8,728 nt of DNA. It comes from Nitriliruptoraceae bacterium. GTDB taxonomy: Bacteria > Actinomycetota > Nitriliruptoria > Nitriliruptorales > Nitriliruptoraceae. The notes beneath the pieces were generated by a model. The model was not told where the DNA came from. It ran no database searches and saw nothing but the letters and a program-made list of their open reading frames with translations. The DNA is taken from contig SKJO01000224.1 in the NCBI GenBank assembly GCA_007121975.1, positions 1 to 8,728 on the forward strand. The letters run 5' to 3'. The position numbers and the translations under genes were made by a program. Below, one piece after another: positions 8,133 to 8,728 of this stretch (within the stretch, counting starts at the first letter, position 1; every line of letters starts with the position of its first letter).

Positions 8133-8207
8133 CTGCGCCCGCGACTCGGTCCGGCGTCAGGTTCCCCGCCCCAGGCGCGCGCAGGCAGCGACCCTTCGGG
8201 TCCGCAC

Positions 8208-8229
8208 GGTTGGCGGCAAGCTCCCAACC
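8208..8229. promoter_or_regulatory. Inverted repeat in divergent intergenic region
   Basis: GGTTGG (8208-8213) and CCAACC (8224-8229) form a perfect inverted repeat with a 10-bp spacer, 16 bp arm to arm. It lies between the uxs start and the plus-strand membrane gene, about 20 bp upstream of the plus-strand TAGGCT hexamer. That position and spacing suit a dimeric regulator operator. A short RNA hairpin is less likely because the loop is long and no T-run follows. The regulator is unknown. Confidence 0.35.
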
Positions 8230-8247
8230 AGTGCGCCTTCGAGCGCC

Positions 8248-8253
8248 TAGGCT
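8248..8253 (+). promoter_or_regulatory. Candidate -10 element for membrane sensor gene
   Basis: TAGGCT fits TANNNT and lies 47 bases upstream of the ATG at 8301. It sits in the 8-bp palindrome GCCTAGGC (8245-8252). No clear -35 hexamer is visible at standard spacing, so the assignment is tentative. Confidence 0.28.
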
Positions 8254-8300
8254 GGCCCCCGGCCACCGCGCCACCGGTGCGGGAAAGGGGGGCCGAAGCG

Positions 8301-8728
8301 ATGCCCGAAACCGTCACGCCCACGCTGCGGCGCTATCTCGTCGCGTGGTGGATGCTGGGCGCGGTGACGCTGATGGTGAGCGCCTGGCTCGCCGTTGGTG
8401 TCGTGGCGGACGGTGAGGGGTGGCGCCCGATGCTCGTGCCGCTCCTTGCCGTGGTGGCGGCGTCGGTCGCGGCGGACCGCCTGCAGATCGTGCTCCCGGT
8501 CGGCCGCTCGGCACTCGCCGTGCACCTGCTCGAGGTCGCCGTCGTGCTCGGGCTGGTACTGCTTCCCGCTCCCCTGGTCGGGCCCGCCGTCGTCGTCGGC
8601 CAGGCCCTGGGTCAAGCTTCGCGGCGCATCGCCGTCGAGAAGGCCACGTTCAACCTGGCGGTGAGCGCCGTGGCGGCCGCAGCTGCCGGGCTGGTCACCC
8701 TGCCGTTCGCCGACACGCCCATCGAAGC
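8301..8728 (+). CDS. Multi-pass membrane protein, probable sensor N terminus (3' partial)
   Basis: An ATG at 8301, preceded by a purine-rich site (AAAGGGGGG, 8284-8292), opens a frame with no stop before the right edge; 142 complete codons are visible. Hydrophobic segments lie near residues 13-35, 44-58, 74-102 and 118-137, giving about four membrane spans so far. The stretch from LLEVAVVLGLVLLP (77-90) through EKATFNLAVSAV (113-124) resembles the membrane sensor region that precedes GGDEF, EAL or HD-GYP domains in many actinobacterial signalling proteins, where a Glu-hydrophobic-LGL segment and a K-xx-FN motif recur. That reading is from memory of the family style, and the output domain that would prove it is beyond the window. 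It could instead be another polytopic protein. The gene is divergent from uxs across 203 bp. Confidence 0.75.
   Translation, partial: MPETVTPTLRRYLVAWWMLGAVTLMVSAWLAVGVVADGEGWRPMLVPLLAVVAASVAADRLQIVLPVGRSALAVHLLEVAVVLGLVLLPAPLVGPAVVVGQALGQASRRIAVEKATFNLAVSAVAAAAAGLVTLPFADTPIE

Noticed and set aside
8190..8202. A GACCC-TTC-GGGTC hairpin in the divergent region, considered as a terminator or riboswitch element
   Set aside because: The stem is only 5 bp with no T-run and no surrounding conserved structure. Such hairpins are common by chance in DNA this GC-rich.
8098..8274. An N-terminal extension of UXS to a GTG at 8274
   Set aside because: The extra 59 residues are Arg/Ala/Gly-rich with no fold signal. 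The ATG at 8097 has a good ribosome site and places the NAD motif at residue 13, as usual in the family.

Overview
The window is very GC-rich DNA (roughly 70% by eye) with dense, GC3-biased coding. Together with the protein flavours this suggests an actinobacterium. The SLH repeats ending in VTRGQMA(S/T)FL(V/A)R, the actinobacterial-looking Cys module and the actinobacterial-type GltB/GltD all point the same way. The SLH style reminds me of deep-branching groups such as Nitriliruptoria or Acidimicrobiia, but that placement is inference and no marker gene is present to settle it.

Layout. (1) Positions 1-960, plus strand: the 3' part of a cell-surface protein gene that is already open at the left edge. 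It has a Pro-Thr-Asp repeat linker, two tandem four-cysteine modules with identical spacing, and three C-terminal SLH domains. (2) Positions 988-7050 (or 7083), minus strand: gltB then gltD, encoding the large and small subunits of NADPH-dependent glutamate synthase, 9 nt apart and clearly an operon. It converges on the surface-protein gene across only 27 bp. (3) Positions 7147-8097, minus strand: a UDP-glucuronate decarboxylase (UDP-xylose synthase), upstream of gltB on the same strand. (4) Positions 8098-8300: a 203-bp divergent intergenic region with one clear inverted repeat and two outward-facing, identical -10-like hexamers. (5) Positions 8301 to the right edge, plus strand: the N-terminal part of a multi-pass membrane protein whose output domain lies outside the window. 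It resembles the membrane sensor region of actinobacterial cyclic-di-GMP-type signalling proteins.

How the parts fit. gltBD is core ammonia-assimilation metabolism and looks intact, with all expected cofactor and catalytic motifs. The UXS gene supplies UDP-xylose for surface polysaccharide or glycoprotein. The SLH protein is a wall-associated surface protein. No shared function between gltBD and its flanking genes is evident.

I do not see a novel defence, mobile or RNA-based system here. There are no tRNA or rRNA genes, no CRISPR array and no insertion sequence. The points most worth following are the tandem 52-residue four-Cys module in the SLH protein, the truncated membrane sensor gene, and the structured divergent promoter region between that gene and UXS.
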